From the NCBI GenBank assembly GCA_009885605.1, contig VFKK01000163.1, positions 1-8,197 on the forward strand: DNA of 8,197 bases. The letters run 5' to 3'. Position numbers and translations under genes: made by a program. Numbering within the stretch: position 1 is the first letter of the stretch; every line of letters begins with the position of its first letter. This DNA comes from Cyclobacteriaceae bacterium (GTDB taxonomy: Bacteria > Bacteroidota > Bacteroidia > Cytophagales > Cyclobacteriaceae). Positions 6,236-8,197 of the stretch are shown here, piece by piece. Below the pieces are notes generated by a model. It was not told the origin of the DNA. It made no database searches and worked only from the letters and a program-made list of their open reading frames with translations.

Positions 6236-8197
6236 ATGAAAAAAAGTTTACTGGTTCTGTTTTGTCTTGTTTTGGCAAGTTCTTCTATGGCTCAAGTTCG
6301 ATTGGGCCAAAGTCGCTATGCCAATGCAAAACCAATAGATATTATGGAGTTGAATTACTCCAAACCACAGAAATACAGAATTGCCGAAATTAAAGCGGTC
6401 GGATTAACGACGCTTGACGAAATAGCTATCCTTTCCCTTTCAGGTCTGAAGGTAGACGACGTCATTGAAGTCCCTGGAGACGCTATCTCAAATGCCCTCA
6501 AGAAACTTTGGGGACAAGGAATCATTGGTGACGTAAAGGTATTGGTGACCAAAGTTGAAGGCGATGACATTTATCTTCTTTTGGATTTGACCGAGCGTCC
6601 AAGATTCTCAAGAGTAGAATTCTCAGGCATCAGCAAAACCCAGGAAAGTGAGCTTAAGGATAAAGTAAATATTCGCGGCCGTGTAGTCCGGGATGATGTA
6701 TTAAATACCGCCAAAAGAAATATCGAGAAGTATTACCTGGATAAAGGCTTCCTTAATACAGATGTAAAAATCATCCAAGAGAGAGATACCACAATTCCTA
6801 ATAGCGTAAAACTTAGGTTTGAAGTGGATCCAAAAACAAAAGTAAAAATTAATGAAATCAAGGTTTTTGGAAATGAAGAAATTTCAGATTTCACAGTAAA
6901 AAGGAAACTTAAGAAAACCCACGAATATCCACGGGTAAGCATATTCAAAGATCTGTACACAAGGGCAACAGACGCAAATGTTGAAGATTGGAAAAACACC
7001 ATTTTCCACACTGACTCAGCTTCTGAAGATGATGTCAAATCGTACATTAATAAGAATTTTAAATTAAACTTTTTCGCCGGATCAAAATTTATCCCGAAAG
7101 AATACCGAAACGATAAAGACCTTGTAATCGATTACTACAATAGCCAAGGTTACCGGGATGCCAAGATTCTGAATGATTCTGTTTACACATACATAGAAGA
7201 CCAGATCAACATTGACATCTCACTTGAAGAAGGTCAAAAATACTATTACAGAAACATCACTTTTGCCGGTAATTTTATTCACCCCGATGAGATTTTGCAA
7301 GCAAAACTCGGAATCAAAAGAGGTGATGTCTATGACAAAGAGAAATTAGATAAGCGACTTAATTACGATCCTCAGAAGGGTGATGACGTAAGTTCACTTT
7401 ATCAGGATGATGGTTATTTGTTTTTCAGCATTGATCCAGTGGAAGTAAATGTTTCCGGTGATTCAATAGACCTCGAAATGAGAATTTTTGAAGGCCCTCA
7501 AGTCACCGTAAACAGTGTCAGTATAAAAGGTAACGAAAGAACTTCCGATCATGTGGTGATGCGGGAAATTAGAATCCTTCCAGGTCAAAAATTCAATCGT
7601 TCTCTTTTGGTAAGAACTATTCGGGAATTGTCCACTTTGGGCTATTTCGATCCGGAGAAGATTAACCCTGACATGAGGCCAAATTTTGAAGCAGCTACGG
7701 TAGATATCACGTTTGAGCTCGAAGAAAGACCTAATGACCAAATCGAATTATCCGGTGGTTGGGGTGGTTTTTATGGTTTCGTTGGTACAGTAGGACTGGT
7801 TTTCAACAACTTCTCGATAAAAAATATTGGTAATTTTGATAAGTGGGATCCACTTCCAGTCGGCGACGGTCAAAAACTGTCTCTGCGTATTCAGGCTAAT
7901 GGTCAATCGTTCCAAAATTATTCCATATCTCTTACTGAGCCTTGGTTTGGAGGGAAAAAACCAAATGCGCTTAGTTTTGCTTTCAACCACTCAGTACAGC
8001 GCCAAGTTGACTTTTTTAATCAAGCCAACTTTGGCAATGAGCTGGGGTTCTTCAAGATTACGGGTGTGACTTTAGGATTGGCAAAGCGGGTAACATGGCC
8101 TGATGATTATTTCAGTATTAGCAATGCACTGCAATTCCAAATTTATGAGTTCGACCAATTTGGAACATCATTTGGCTTAAGCTATCCTACCGGTACA
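6236..8197 (+). CDS. bamA: Outer membrane protein assembly factor BamA, N-terminal 654 residues (C-terminus off the right edge)
   Basis: The frame is open from ATG 6236 to the window end (654 codons, no stop). MKKSLLVLFCLVLASSSMAQ is a signal peptide, probably cut after Ala19. Five POTRA domains follow at about 48-119, 121-197, 202-331, 335-418 and 422-498. Recognisable landmarks are LLLDLTERPRFSRVEFSG (114-131) at the first junction, INEIKVFGNEEIS (205-217), YYYRNITFAGN (336-346) and VNSVSIKGNERTSDHVVMRE (425-444). The barrel begins near 502 with GGWGGFYG, and LTEPWFGG (566-573) is the typical early-barrel motif. The rest of the barrel, including the expected VRGF loop-6 motif, lies outside. 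POTRA3 is unusually long, with about 50 extra residues around 226-283. BamA folds and inserts beta-barrel proteins into the outer membrane. It lies 7 nt behind uppS and probably shares its transcript. A TamA-like paralogue is less likely given five POTRAs and the gene order. Confidence 0.94.
   Translation, partial: MKKSLLVLFCLVLASSSMAQVRLGQSRYANAKPIDIMELNYSKPQKYRIAEIKAVGLTTLDEIAILSLSGLKVDDVIEVPGDAISNALKKLWGQGIIGDVKVLVTKVEGDDIYLLLDLTERPRFSRVEFSGISKTQESELKDKVNIRGRVVRDDVLNTAKRNIEKYYLDKGFLNTDVKIIQERDTTIPNSVKLRFEVDPKTKVKINEIKVFGNEEISDFTVKRKLKKTHEYPRVSIFKDLYTRATDANVEDWKNTIFHTDSASEDDVKSYINKNFKLNFFAGSKFIPKEYRNDKDLVIDYYNSQGYRDAKILNDSVYTYIEDQINIDISLEEGQKYYYRNITFAGNFIHPDEILQAKLGIKRGDVYDKEKLDKRLNYDPQKGDDVSSLYQDDGYLFFSIDPVEVNVSGDSIDLEMRIFEGPQVTVNSVSIKGNERTSDHVVMREIRILPGQKFNRSLLVRTIRELSTLGYFDPEKINPDMRPNFEAATVDITFELEERPNDQIELSGGWGGFYGFVGTVGLVFNNFSIKNIGNFDKWDPLPVGDGQKLSLRIQANGQSFQNYSISLTEPWFGGKKPNALSFAFNHSVQRQVDFFNQANFGNELGFFKITGVTLGLAKRVTWPDDYFSISNALQFQIYEFDQFGTSFGLSYPTGT

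Noticed and set aside
7827..8069. 80-residue open frame on the plus strand and antisense frames at 6733-7047, 7463-7741 and 7748-7990
   Set aside because: All fall inside bamA, whose frame reads without interruption through the region with recognisable POTRA and barrel motifs.
1..8197. Mobile element, CRISPR, tRNA/rRNA or defence island
   Set aside because: No transposase or integrase, terminal inverted repeats, regularly spaced repeats or structured RNA genes were seen; gene order is that of a conserved housekeeping block.

Overview
The window looks like a chromosomal segment from a Bacteroidota bacterium, probably of the Cytophagales type (Cyclobacteriaceae/Algoriphagus-like). The clues are moderate-to-low GC, almost no Shine-Dalgarno sequences, -7 boxes resembling TAnnTTTG, and above all the gene order CBS-domain protein, NAD kinase, DUF6089-type outer membrane protein, uppS, bamA. 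I know this order from Bacteroidota chromosomes. The species assignment is inference; no rRNA or other taxonomic marker is present.

Layout. Positions 1-652 (minus strand) hold the N-terminal 217 codons of a probable lipoprotein, cut by the window edge. A 73-bp divergent spacer follows. A plus-strand pair comes next: an isopenicillin-N-synthase-family 2-oxoglutarate/Fe(II) oxygenase (726-1703) and, 3 nt later, a full-length two-domain CHR (chromate-type) transporter (1707-2906). After a 90-bp gap the conserved block begins: a CBS protein with an ACT-like tail (2997-3662), NAD kinase (3666-4541, 3-nt gap), a small beta-barrel-type envelope protein probably starting at a TTG codon (4651-5406), undecaprenyl diphosphate synthase (5491-6228) and BamA (6236 to the right edge, truncated in its beta-barrel).

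How the genes fit together. The right-hand block is mostly envelope building. UppS makes the undecaprenyl carrier used for peptidoglycan and surface polysaccharides. BamA inserts outer membrane proteins, which would include the DUF6089-type barrel encoded upstream. NAD kinase supplies NADP(H) for biosynthesis, and the CBS protein beside it is a plausible adenine-nucleotide sensor. The oxygenase/ChrA pair is a separate two-gene unit with no known joint function.

I see no mobile element, CRISPR array, tRNA/rRNA or toxin-antitoxin module, and no clear sign of an undescribed defence or biosynthetic system. The most interesting points are modest: an internal domain duplication in the lipoprotein, the tight oxygenase-transporter pairing, the CBS/ACT-like protein coupled to NAD kinase, a non-ATG start behind a hairpin-capable leader, and a large insertion in BamA POTRA3. 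All genes read through without frameshifts.
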